Source of the DNA: Diphasiastrum complanatum
Lineage: Eukaryota; Streptophyta; Lycopodiopsida; Lycopodiales; Lycopodiaceae
Assembly: GCA_029204225.1 (NCBI GenBank)
Contig: CM055113.1
Span: forward strand, 32,491,363 to 32,555,362
Direction: 5' to 3'
DNA length: 64,000 nucleotides
Part shown: positions 11,466 through 23,237 of the stretch, piece by piece
How positions within the stretch are numbered: position 1 is the first letter of the stretch
Layout: each line of letters begins with the position of its first letter
The notes under the pieces: model-generated
What the model was told of the DNA's origin: nothing
Database searches by the model: none
What the model saw: the letters and a program-made list of their open reading frames with translations, nothing else
Program-made: the position numbers and the translations under genes

Positions 11466-13549
11466 CACTACAAGAATTGCTGCGATTTTCGACGGGATTT
11501 CCGACATGAAATCGCATTTTAATTTTTTTTTGAATTGACACGGGCGTCGAAAAATGCGTCGCTATAAGGTCGTCGGAATCCGCCGCATTTAAAATCTGTC
11601 GAAATCCAATGCCAAGCCCAAAACCGACAACCGGCCGGTAAAAATGAACCGGAGAACACGCCACGTGGACATCGGATTCCAACGGCCCGGCCACATGGAC
11701 GTTGGATTCCGATGTCCACGTGGCAAAAAAAAAACGAGAAAAAAATTCTTTTTTTTTGCTGCCACGTGGACGTCGGAATCGGATTCCAACATCCCCGTGG
11801 CCGGCGGGCCGTCGGAATCCGAAGTCCACATGGCAAAAAGAAAACCATGGCAAAAACCAAACATACTCCAATCGACAGGAATTCGAAGTGCATACAAAGA
11901 ATAAATGATTACGAAAAATGACATAGATGAAACGAACTGAAAATAGATAAAGCCATACCTATTTCTGAGTGCATATGCATGTAGCTGGAAAGCGAAGAAG
12001 TGCTAGTCATGAATGCTTCAATTGATTCTACTAAGTTTGTCACTTTGCTTCTGTCCTTTGCTAGGACAGAACTGCTCTCAACTAGAATAGCCATCAGGGC
12101 TCCCATTGACAATAAATTAGTGAGTTCTCAATGGTCGTTGATAGAGCAGCTTTAGACAACAGTTGCAAGCTCCCTTTTCATGGTCGTGAAGGCCCAGTTA
12201 GCTGAGTCTCTGATCTGACAACTAGCTTAGTGATGGCTTTCCTTCATATCTAATACTCATAGGCATAGTGAAGACTTGCAAAGTAGTAGCAACGATGGTC
12301 AGATGTATTCTAGAGGTAGCAATGTTAATAATCACATCTCTCAACTCTCTTTTGGAAATCAGCAATAATCTTTCAGTATTTTGGAAGTCAACGTTCAATT
12401 CCTCAACGACTATAATGTGATTGAATGGTTAGATGGCTCAATCATCTAGCAACGATGGTAGGCTAGCTCTCCAAATATCTTGCAAGCAAAACTGGGTTCT
12501 AACTCACAGAGCAAAGATAATTAAGCACCCCATAGCCAAGATATCTCAAGCTTCCAACGGAGATAGTGAGTCAATGGCACTCTTCAAAGTTCATGTTGAG
12601 TTTTGATTTCAACAGAAATGTCATCATACCGAGCATGCTTCACTAGCTTTCTCTAGTTGATATCTCATTTTACATGTATCAGGCAACGATGGTTTACCCT
12701 TTATGGCTCGATAGGGAGTAGCAACAAGATAGCCATACTGGATTAATCAGTGAGAAAAAGTGGTAGCTCTACATCTTTGATGGTGGAGCTGGTTATGATC
12801 TTCATTCAAACCTCAAGAGCTCTCAGTCTCACACTATTTCACAAAGAACATAATATTAAATCTAAAATTTACAAAGAACATAATATAAAATCAAACTATT
12901 CTATCTATATTTTCTTGCTCTCCCTCTCTCTCATGTCTCTCACACACATCCTTCTCTCCTCTCTCATTCGCTCATGATCATAAATCACTAAGACACATGT
13001 TTGTGTTTAACTACACAAAATATACAATACAAGGAAGATAGTGTGCAAGAAAAAGTTACAAAGAAAGAAATCTTAGTTGCACATAACAAAACAAAAGAAT
13101 CGTACTTGGAATGAGACAAATGGAATTGATAGAGTTGAGAAGAAGCGCCAAAAGCCGATCTCCAACAATCTGCAAGAATAAAAAATAAGAAAACCCTACA
13201 AAAATGACGCGGCTTTGAGAATTCGGTCACGGACGTCGGATTCTGACATTTGTATTATCCGTCGGAATCCGACGTCCGCTTTGTGCTTCTTTTTTACACG
13301 GACAGGTGACGTCATCCATTTAAAAAGTTGCAGTCTCCGAAATGGGAGTCGGATATGGACATTTTTATTGGCCGTCAGAATCCGACGTCTGTAAAAAAAA
13401 AAAAATCGACAAAAAAAAAAATCTCTTGCAATTTTTTTCTTTTTTTGTGTTGGATTCCAACGTAATATTATGTCGGATTCCAACAGATTATGAAATTTTT
13501 TTGAATCCGTCAAAACCTTGTGTCAAAAATCGTGCATTTTGTTGTTGTG
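11466..13549. mobile_element. CACTA (EnSpm-like) non-autonomous transposon, 2,084 bp
   Basis: The left end begins CACTACAAGAATTGCTGCGA and the right end, read inward on the other strand, begins CACAACAACAAAATGCACGA; both continue into a similar (C/G)GATTTT(C/T)GAC stretch. The element is flanked by a 3-bp duplication, TTG, at 11463-11465 and 13550-13552, as expected for CACTA elements. Subterminal regions (11530-11840 and 13220-13490) carry many copies of a palindromic motif around GTCGGAATCCGACGTCC, in the position of transposase-binding arrays. The interior (11900-12960) has no recognisable transposase; GCAACGATGGT occurs three times there (about 12288, 12461, 12684). Confidence 0.9.
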
Positions 13550-13552
13550 TTG

Positions 13553-13983
13553 GATGCATTGGATGATGATGCTATCGAAGGAGTCGGAGTGTGGGTGGTC
13601 GGATAAGATTCTTCGTCTGAACCCTCGTCCTCCTCCTTGATAGCATCTTCCATTGCTTCATGCAATGTAGCAAACTGCTCCCGTCGTTTAAGTCCTCTTC
13701 TGATACTACATGGCAACCTCGTGAGGAACCCTATAATAACCGCAATTGCTTCATGCAATGTAGCAAACTGCTTCCGTCGTTTAAGTCCTCTTCTGATACT
13801 ACATGGCAACCTCGTGAGGAACCCTATAATAACCGCATGATCAGGGGTTAGGGCTGCGTTGCACTCGGATCTCAAATGTTTGACCCGTTCGATATAGTCC
13901 CTGACCCTTTCTCTTTTTCCCATCTTTACTTTGCTCAACAAGAGAAACGGATCTTCCAAGAACTTTCTTGGTTTAAAGCACAT
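13553..13983 (-). pseudogene. gypsy gag, middle part with in-frame tandem duplication
   Basis: Continues the gag domain (FLEDPFLLLSKVKMGKRERV, VRDYIERVKHLRSE). A 31-codon unit containing FLTRLPCSIRRGLKRR and QFATLHEA is present twice in tandem, at 13745-13837 and 13652-13744, differing by only one or two bases, which marks a recent duplication. An acidic linker (EDEGSDEE) follows and the frame then runs into the CACTA terminus at 13549. Confidence 0.75.
13652..13837 (-). repeat. 93-bp tandem duplication, two units
   Basis: Units 13652-13744 and 13745-13837 are almost identical. Because 93 is a multiple of three, the gag frame is preserved. Confidence 0.9.
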
Positions 13984-14019
13984 GATGAGAGCTGCCTTAA
14001 CCGCTTTCCAAGTAATTTT

Positions 14020-14355
14020 CTATTCTTTCGATAGGTTGAAGAACCAATCTTGTGCTACTGCTACCAGAGACATCGGAAACAACATCAATTTCTTTGTCGA
14101 TGTTCGCTCGCCGTAAATTTCGCAGGCTTGTTCGTAGATCTGGAGGAATCTGATAGGATCTGATGACCCATCATATTTAGGTATGTGCGGTGCCCTTTGG
14201 ACTGCTTGCAATGGTGCAACAGGTACAAGTTGACCCATAGGATTCATTGGTACTAGCTCTGGTTCTGCCTCGATATGCACAGCTGCTACTCTGGGAAAGT
14301 TTGGTGCTTGATTTGATATCCTTCTTGCGATTGATCGTCCGAATCTTAGATTCAT
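14020..14355 (-). pseudogene. gypsy gag, N-terminal part
   Basis: The frame contains the typical gag segment PKYDGSSDPIRFLQIYEQAC followed by a block ending LVAVAQDWFFNL, which matches the retrotransposon gag domain (capsid-like region of Ty3/gypsy elements). It ends in a stop at 14020, and the continuation is found in another frame at 13983-13553, so at least one frameshift separates the two pieces. I infer the product assembled virus-like particles in an ancestral copy; this copy cannot. Confidence 0.75.
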
Positions 14356-14399
14356 TCGGCGGTAGGGTCCAAGGATGTTCGATCTTGCTGGTACAGTGG

Positions 14400-15270
14400 A
14401 ATCAATCTAGATTTTAGAAAATCAGATCAATTTGATAGGCCGATAATGTGATTTTAGGCCTCTTACGGTGATTTTTCCTTGATAACTTTTTGATCTTTGT
14501 TTCGATTGGCCTGAGATTTTCACAGTAGCTAAATCTGGTGCAGATCTAACTACTGATCTGGTTTGCGAAGGTTATTCATGCGAGGGTTGGCTGTGTGAAG
14601 GTTCTTTCACATTTAAAACTTAAGTAAATTTTTTTTAAAAAAAATTAAATTCCTAAAATTCAAAATTTTCAATTTTTTCCAGTTTTCTGAACTGTCTATG
14701 AAATGAACTAAAGTTAGTGAATTGACCACACTGGAGTCAATTTCAATTAAAATTGGTCAATTGTAATTCACTTATCATTAATAATGCTATTAACTTAAAT
14801 TAGTTATTTCCGAAGACGCTATGAATCACGCTGTGCTAAATCCAGCTGCACCATCTTATATGCAGATTTGCCAACAATTGAGTACGACACTCAATGACAT
14901 GAACCATTAAAATAATATGCGAGATGAGCAAATGGAAGTTCTTTTGAACCAGATTAAATTGTTGTCTTTTTCGAACCTCAGTTTTCAATCGGATTCAGAG
15001 GAGAAGAAGGAGAAGAAACCAGAAGTCGTGGAGCAGTTACTTCATCTTGCATGGAATTCCAGATGACCGGAGGTAAAAACAATCAACTTCCGAAGGCAGG
15101 CCTTTGGAGGCAACCTCTGCCAACATGCCCAATGGCAGAGGCAGAAACATGCCAATCAAATGATGACACATAGGTCAGAGGTAGCACTTTATCTCCGACA
15201 TGTGAGCTGCCCCTACATTTATGGAGGCTCACCAGAGGCAACCACCGGTGACAGCCTCCGTCATGTGGCC
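14400..15270. other. Intergenic between gypsy 5' side and HISN2 promoter
   Basis: AT-rich sequence with no recognisable gene. The left part is the upstream flank of the minus-strand gag and may be retrotransposon leader. No LTR could be delimited. Confidence 0.5.
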
Positions 15271-15276
15271 CAACTT

Positions 15277-15278
<2 letters not shown>

Positions 15279-15339
<61 letters not shown>
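15279..15339 (+). repeat. (TG)n(AG)n compound microsatellite
   Basis: A TG run passes directly into an AG run. It lies about 110 bp upstream of the HISN2 TATA box. A similar array recurs in the leader at 15592-15654. Confidence 0.97.
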
Positions 15340-15450
15340 ATGTCAGCAGTGATGGAGAAAACGAGTTTCTTGCATTTTGATTGGGCCACATTTGCGAACA
15401 TGTGATTTTAGAAATTCATAGAAAGAGAAGTTTTTAGAAAGAGAGAAGAG

Positions 15451-15460
15451 TATAAAAGGG
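15451..15460 (+). promoter_or_regulatory. TATA box of HISN2
   Basis: TATAAAAGGG lies 309 bp before the HISN2 start codon in a GA-rich context, which predicts transcription starting near 15480-15490. The resulting leader of about 280 bases would contain a (GA)n run at 15490-15512 and a (GT)n(GA)n array at 15592-15654. GA/CT-rich leaders are common in plant housekeeping genes. Confidence 0.6.
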
Positions 15461-15588
15461 CAAGAGTGAGAAGGAAATGCGTGCATAGGAGAGAGAGAGA
15501 GAGAGAGAGAGAGGCGCTGTTTTTTAATCTTTTAGGATTCTTTTAGGGTTTTTTCTAAGTTTTATAGAAAAAATAGCAATAATGTGAG

Positions 15589-15591
<3 letters not shown>

Positions 15592-15654
<63 letters not shown>
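15592..15654 (+). repeat. (TG)n(AG)n microsatellite in the HISN2 leader
   Basis: Same TG-then-AG architecture as the upstream array; it ends about 115 bp before the start codon. Confidence 0.97.
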
Positions 15655-15659
<5 letters not shown>

Positions 15660-15768
15660 CTTGTTTCCTTTGAGCATGTTTGGTTCGATTTTCCTTTCCT
15701 CTAGAATCTAGGGTTTTAGTAAAGGCTACAACGAACAGGAGGAGGCGAGAGCACCTGATACAATAGGG

Positions 15769-18700
15769 ATGGAGGCCGCCTACTCCTCAAAGAACGATTA
15801 CTCCTTCAGCCATCATGCGCTTCTTGTAGCCTCTCACAAATGTGGACGCATCAGTTCCGCATCTGCGCTTCTGCCGCTGCGCTTTGGAGCTTTTCAGAAA
15901 CCTCCTAGCTGGAGTTTAGCATTCTCATATTCTAGATCTGATGATGCTCAGAGGATGCCGACTTCATCACAGAGGCTTTCCTACCTGAAACATGGGTTCC
16001 TGCTGGCCAGGGCATCCTCATCCGTCAAGTCAGAGCCATTGTCCACAACCGAGGTAAGAATGATTGTCTGGCAGTCCAATTTTTATGGGTTTACGGTAGG
16101 GTCTAGAGGGATGACTCTTGCCTTGTAATCTGTGTACAAAATATGTGATATGCTTTATGGTTTTGAAATAGTTAAGGCGCTACATATACTTTCATGCTAG
16201 CTTGGAACTTTATGCTTTTTACCTCATTAGACATGGGATAAAGTCTGATGAATGACTTATAAAATACTTCATTTCAATGTGGCCTAACCTCATTCGTATT
16301 AGGGACTACTCAAAGTCTCTTAAGCTCATAAAATGTTCAGTGATGAATTTGATTAAACAAGTTGCAACTCAAAGTGATACATAGAGAAGTGAAGTATTAT
16401 CAATCATCGCACTAACTGGGACAACTAGCTTGGCAAAGGCCACTATTACAAAGGTTAGATAGCTGAGTCAAAGTGCAAAAAAGCATCCACAAATGGACAA
16501 CCAATCCAAGAAGGTCAATTCAACCATGAAAGATGTATTGAGAGCATATGCGAGTAAGAGGCAAAACCAATCTAGAAGAGTCTATTTCAAATTTAGAGTT
16601 TTTTTGTAAAAATGCCAAGCATTTCTCCTCCATATGAACCAAATGACATACCTGATATGATCATTTCAGAGAGAGGTGGACATGTCATACCCTACATTGT
16701 AAGTATGTATTTAAGCAGAAGGACATGTTGCTTTCAAAACTTGCTGCTGCTCTCTTGTACTTAAGTTGAGGGTGTCCACATAGAAAAGACAAGGCAGATG
16801 ACGGCTTGCCTAGTGCTAAGTATGCCTCTTAATTAAGGGTCTAGGTGGATACTTGTAGCAGCATGCCAAGTGAATCATCTCATATGTAATATTGACATAG
16901 TGTTGTCATCACTTAAGTAAACTAGGGAGAGAAATCTTGTTGAAATAATGTCAGTAAAAGTCTTGGAAATCGTGAAGAATAAGTCTAATTCGGCGTTCAA
17001 ACATACGAAAGGCTTTTTGTCATGGGACCACATGAGGAAAGCATTTCCCTAGTGTAGGGAAACACATTTCCTAGGGACATTTCCGCATCTGGGAAAACAT
17101 GGAGTCGGGGAAACATGTTTTGCCATGAAAATATGGATGATTTCCCCATAGCTATAAATATGGAGGAATGACAAATCCGGATTCATGGGGGTGCCTTGCT
17201 ACATACATAGGATCTCCAGCCCCTACCTATTACACACATCTTAAGAGTATTGTTGAAGTGGTATATATGTGACTGGTTGGGGAAGCGTAATTGGTCCACT
17301 TCTTGTTAGCAATTCCTTGGCAATCTTCTACAATCTTGTAGAGCCTTCTAGAGCAGGAGAATGTTACTATACAAGGTTTTCTTTATTTTTTTCATGTAGG
17401 TTCAATTTTCCCCTTTATCATAGCTTTTACGGTTTCATGTTTGTAATGGCCTGTATGATCATTGTACCTGTTTTAAAGCCCATTGTTGAATAAGAAGTCT
17501 TAAAAAGGTAAATATGAAAGGGTGTGGTCATTTTATATAGCATGGTTGATTATTGATAAGATTGTACCAATTGCTATGGCAGGTCTGAAGCCACAGATTT
17601 TCAGCTGAGAATCATTCGCTTAGCTACCAGTATCATGTGTTTGCAATAGATGCCCGCTGTAGTAAATAGAGCAGTTATCATGGCATGTGCCCTTACTGCT
17701 TCACACGTTCTCCAGGTGGAGGCTCTCCTTGATACCATCAAATGGGATAGCAATGGGCTAGTGGTTGCCATTGCACAACACATAGACACAGGAGCAATTT
17801 TAATGCAGGGGTTCGCTAATCGTGATGCTGTTGCTACAACCATGAATTCCCATTTGGCGACATTCTATAGTCGAAGTCGTGCAAACCTCTGGACAAAAGG
17901 GGAGACATCATCTAACTTCATCAATGTGCTGGATGTCTTTTTTGATTGTGACCATGATTCAGTAAGATCGAGTTTTCTGGATGTCTTTCATGTGCTAAAA
18001 AACTGTTTTGACGATTTGCTGTAATTTTGTAGTACTTAAATGTTCGAATCTGAGACTAGTTTCATATTTGTGTTTAAGTTTTCAGAGAAGTAATGTGAGA
18101 AAATGATGATAGTTTGCAAGAGGTCATCCTATGATTTCAAATTATGCTTTTGGTTTATGGTATCCATGCAGATCATATATCTTGGGGTTCCTGATGGGCC
18201 AACATGCCATACAGGTGCTGAAACATGCTATTTTACGTCGGCAGCTGATATCTTAGGAAGTTTGCAGTCGGTAAGTGTCATATGGTTTATCATGCTCGTG
18301 TTTGTATGATTGCAGCCTCCAGACCTTCCCAGGCATCATTCTGGCTTTATCTCTTGTGATGAGCCATTACTTGACTTTCATATCTATCCTAATTGAGAGT
18401 GATCTAGTGTGGCCAGATGTTGTTTGACTCCCAACCAGGCTACTGGAAATTCTTGAGGGTATACAATGAACATCGTTTTTTACTCATTTACTTTGCCAGC
18501 CGAAAGGCATTTTCAAGATGGACTTTGGAATGCCATTTTTTCTATTATCACCTTCTTTGCAAGGCAGGAAGGCTCCTGAAGACCATGGCAATTCACAAAC
18601 TAGAAGTTTTTACATGTCATAATCCTTTTTTTTGTCAAAAATCAGAAAATAGGACTCAGATAGATCTATAAAAGATCAATAAGAGTGATTGGCAACTTGT

Positions 18701-21700
18701 TATGTTGATCTATCTTCAAACTAGCATCTAAATCTAGCTTTTACTTGACAATTTCTACACATCCAAGCAAGAACAATCAAAGATAATGATCAAAAGGCTT
18801 CACACATGTGAAGTACAGCAAGTAGATGGCCTGCTAACAACAAATGTGTTTACTTATCAGATCCTAAGCATTCATCCACAAAGAACATGCATAGAGAGTT
18901 GAAATCAACAAGATTACTCCCAAATTAATGTTCCTCATCATTAACCTTCAAATGGATCCATCATGGATCAAGTACACAATCACCATAATCTTTCTCTAAC
19001 CTGCTTCCAGCACGTGTGGGACAACTCATTGTACTCATCCATATCCATTTTAGATAAGATCCCACTAATTTGCCACATCACCCTTGGTGGTTAGTGTTGA
19101 CCTTCGAGATTCCTACAATCTAAGAGATAACTCCTACAATTTAGGAGATTTTACATTTGACTCAAATGAAATCTAAGTACAAGGGATCTGAATATTATGA
19201 TTGACATTTCACATGTGTGGACAGGTCCTCACATGTGTGGATCCACATAGATATCAAACTACTTACATTTACAAGGTAAAAATTGTAAAATCTAACACTC
19301 CTCAAATTTTAGTTTGATACATCTATGGTACATCTATCGACAACACCTAAGGCTGATCTTAACTTGATAAATGAAGCCTTGGCAAGGCTTTAGTGAGTAG
19401 ATCAGCAAGGCATTTTGAAGAAGATACATGTTGCAACTTGATCTCCTTTGCTTGAACCTTTTTCCTCACAAAATGGTGAGCAATCTCTATGTGTTTGCTC
19501 CTTGCATGGAATGTGGGATTGGTTGCTAATGCTTGGCTTGATTGGTTGTCACAATATATGATTGGCTGCTCCTCGGCCTCCGTGACTAGCTCCACCAATA
19601 GCCTCTTCAACCACAAGACTTCTTTGGTTGTTGATGTCAAAGCCTTGTATTCCGACTTGGTTGAAGATAGAGATATTGAATCTTGCTTTTTGGAAAGCCA
19701 AGTCACTATGCCATCACAAAGGAAGGTAGCAAAAGCACTTGTGGACTTCCTATCCACCTTATCACCTGCAAAATCAGCATCCGAATAGGCCGTCAAACCA
19801 AGGTTGGTTCCATAATACAAAATGCCAAAGTTCTTAGTGGCCGAGATGTACCTCAACACCCTTTTAGCATTTTTCCAATGACAAACCAATGGATTTTGCA
19901 TAGATTGGCTAAGCTTACCAACACTATAACTTAGATCAGGTCTAGTTGTAGTAAGATAGATTAGGGAGCCTATAAGCGTTCTATATAGTGTGATGTTCTC
20001 AAAGGATACGTCATCATCACTATTAGAGACTTTTACATTTTGCTCCATAGGAGTATCTACTCCTTTACAATCTTTCATTTCAAATTTCTCTAAGATAGAA
20101 GATGCATATTTGGATTGACAAATAAAACTCAAATTCTTTCCTCTTGCCTGGTATGAAATGAAGAACACCAAGATCCACCAACTTGAACTCTCTAGACAAT
20201 ACTATTTTCACTTCTTTTAGACCATCATGATCATTACCACTAAAGATAATGTCATTTACATACAAAATGAGAATGATGACTTGACCATCATTGAATCTCA
20301 AGTACAAAGAAGGTTCATAAGCACTTACAACAAAATTAATAGAGGTTAAGAAGGCATTCAACCTAGAGTACCAAGCTCTAGGTGCTTGCTTGAGCCCATA
20401 GAGGCTCTTTGCAACAAACATACTTTTTCTTCTTGATCTTCCTTGATGAAGCCCTCAGGTTGCCTCATGAAGATCTCCTCTTCCAAATAGCCATTCAGAA
20501 AGGCATTAGTCACATTAAGCTGAAAAAGAGTCCAATTGAAAGTAGTTGCAAGAGAAATAATCAACCTTATAGTAACTAGTTTAGCAACATGAGCAAAAGT
20601 TTCATCAAAATCAACTCCCTTGGTTTGCAAGAACCCCTTTGCCACTAGCCTTGCTTTATGCTTGTTGATGCTTCCATCTTGGTTGTACTTCAATCTATAG
20701 ATCCATTTGTATCTTCTTCCATGAGAAAGATCCACAAGCTTCCATGTATGATTCTCCATAAGAGCATCATACTCCTTTTGCATGGCATCCCTCCATTCAT
20801 GTGACTCCGTAGCATTTTCAAAGCAACTCGGCTCATCAAGCCTGGATGTAAGAAAAGTATAAGAGGTAAGAGAATGAAGATCTTCCCTTTGTTCACCTTT
20901 GTCAACATAGGTGAGCCATGACGGATCAGCCCTCCTTCTTGTAGATGTTCTTAGAGCACTCGGATCTTGAGGTGGATCCTCAAGATCTTGATCATATGAA
21001 GGCTTCTCCTCAAATCTTGCAAGATCTTTGACATAAGAGTGATTAGTAGCACTTTCATTCATCTTGAAGTAATTACCTTCATCAAATGTAACATCTCTAC
21101 TCACTAAAATCTTTTTAGTGATAGGATTATAGACTCTATATTCCTTGCTATTTTCACCATAACCAACAAAGACTCCTTTTATGGATGTAGGATCATCCTT
21201 CTTTCTTGTATCTAATGATTGAAAACCATAGCAAGTAGATCCAAAGATTTTAGATCTTTGAGATTTGTCTTCTTACCAAATAGAGCCTCATAAGATGTTA
21301 TGCCTCCGATGGGCTTACATGGCAATCTTTTACATAAGTAATTTGCACAAATAATGGCCTCTCCCCAAAATGACTTAGGTAGAGAGGAATCTAGCCTTAA
21401 AGCTTTTGCACACTCACAAAGAGTTCTATTCTTTCTCTCGGCTATACCATTTTGTTGAGGACTATATGTACATGTAAGCTCTCTTTTAATACCATTGGAT
21501 TCACAAAACTCTATCATTCTAGTGGAGATGTGCTCTCCACCATTATCACTCCTCAGTTGATTTTTTACTAGAGTTGAAATTTACAAAAGACTCAAATACT
21601 TTACTTTTGAAATCCAAAAGCTCAATCCAAGTGTATCTAGAGCAATCATCAATAAAAGATACATACATTATTCCACCTCCATTAGATTCTTACCTACAAA

Positions 21701-23173
21701 AGGTACAAGAGTTGAGAAGAAATCCTTTTGGAATGTCATGTGGGAACTAGCCCCACTATCAATCCACCATGTGTCGTTGGAGTAGCTCTTACTTGTTGGT
21801 GTAGATGCTATCAAGGATGAATCAACCTCATCCTCATCTTCCTCAAGGGTAAGGTTGCCTTGCTTGCTCTCACTTTGTGCATTCTTCTTTTTGTAACACT
21901 CGGATGCAAAGTGCCCCTTACTTCCACAAAAGAAGCACTTTTGTTTGGCTTTGTCTTTCTTCTTTCCTTTAGAGCTTGATGCCTTATCATCACTCTTGGC
22001 CTCCTTGTGTTGGATCTTTTTCTTGGACTTCATTTTGCCTTGCTTGAGAAGTTGGCCTTCTCATCTCCAGCATGTAGCTTCAAGGAACCAATCCTTTGGT
22101 CTCACATATAGGATCATACTCTCCTCGGCCACAAGCACGCTATGGAACTTGTCAATAGAAGGCAAGGAACCTTGTATGGCAAAACTTTGTACTAGATTGG
22201 AGAACTCATCTCCAAGACCATTTAGTATGATTTGCACGAGCTCATCGTCATGAATTGTTTTACTAATGATGGAAAGTTCTTTATTGAGAGATTTTATCCT
22301 TAAGACATACTCTTGAGCACTCTGTTCACTACCCCTAATGCTTTGTAGAACCTTGTTTCTAAGCATAAGCACTCTAGAGGTATTTTTGGATTCATAAATC
22401 CCTTTCAAGGAGTCCCAAGCCTCCTTGGCCGAGGTACATGAAGCAACTTCTTTAAGGAGTTCATTACTAACGTTCATTTTTAGGCAATGCAATGCTAGTC
22501 TAGCTCTCTTTTTGTACCTCACTAGATCTTGTCCTCCTTGAGGCTCTTCCTCTTCACCAAGAACAAGATCATACAAAATTGTAAAATCTAACATTTTCTT
22601 CTTCCCAAACATTCTTAGAGAGATCCTGCACATTTGGATGACCTTTTCAGGCCAACTTTAAAGTCGATCAAGAGGCATTGGACGAGTAATTTGTGATACC
22701 AAACTTCATGGTTGACTCGTTTTTGCATTTGATTTGGGGCAGTTTATTTATGGTAATTTACACCTCATCTGCTGAGGAAATGGAAGCCTGTCTAGCATTT
22801 CTGATCTAATTACAGTTTTCATGATTCATTAGTATATTATTGTGCTGAGAAAGGTGTTGTGGTATATGGACCCAAAGACTGTTTTTCCTTTCACACATGG
22901 CTTGTACAGCTTGTCTAATATCCACTGAATATTTTGCAGACCAGTTCCTTTTCATGCATCATGCAATGATTGTATTCAGTAGTGAGCAAGGCATGTTGAT
23001 CTGTCATATGCTTACAGGGCACTAAATCAGCCCTCACAACACTCTATTTGCTGGAGGATATTATCAAGCAAAAAAAGCTTGAGATTGAGGAACAAACCAC
23101 TACGTCATCAAATAAGGCTTCTTGGACAAAGACTCTCCTTGAAAATAGGAAATTGCTTTGCTCAAAAATCAGG

Positions 23174-23237
<64 letters not shown>

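Larger units (their letters stand above)
10700..14391 (-). mobile_element. Ty3/gypsy retrotransposon gag region, split by a CACTA element
   Basis: Gag-type reading frames on the minus strand run from about 14355 to 10702 and are interrupted at 11466-13549. The order 5' to 3' is gag N-terminal domain, gag C-terminal part, zinc knuckle (CSACTQNHTANDCP) near 11290, and a second degenerate knuckle-like GHCYKNCPL near 10760. No protease, reverse transcriptase or integrase follows, so the element is truncated on its 3' side. Confidence 0.75.
18660..22710 (-). mobile_element. Ty1/copia retrotransposon inserted antisense in HISN2 intron 3
   Basis: On the minus strand the domains run gag, zinc knuckle, protease, integrase, reverse transcriptase, RNase H, the copia order. 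A polypurine-like TTTGAGGAG abuts TGTTAGATTTTAC at 19297, which I take as the start of the 3' LTR (19297 down to about 18660). A TTTGGTATCAC at 22697-22707 resembles the initiator-tRNA-Met primer-binding site, but no matching 5' LTR is visible to its right. The element is therefore incomplete as well as frameshifted. Boundaries are approximate. Confidence 0.8.

Noticed and set aside
11443-11924. Several overlapping frames on both strands rich in Arg, Phe and Gly
   Set aside because: They are products of the palindromic subterminal repeats of the CACTA element.
13637-13851. Plus-strand frames over the 93-bp duplication
   Set aside because: Shadows of the minus-strand gag.
19489-19934. Plus-strand frames within the copia RNase H region
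   Set aside because: Antisense shadows of a clearly recognisable RNase H domain.
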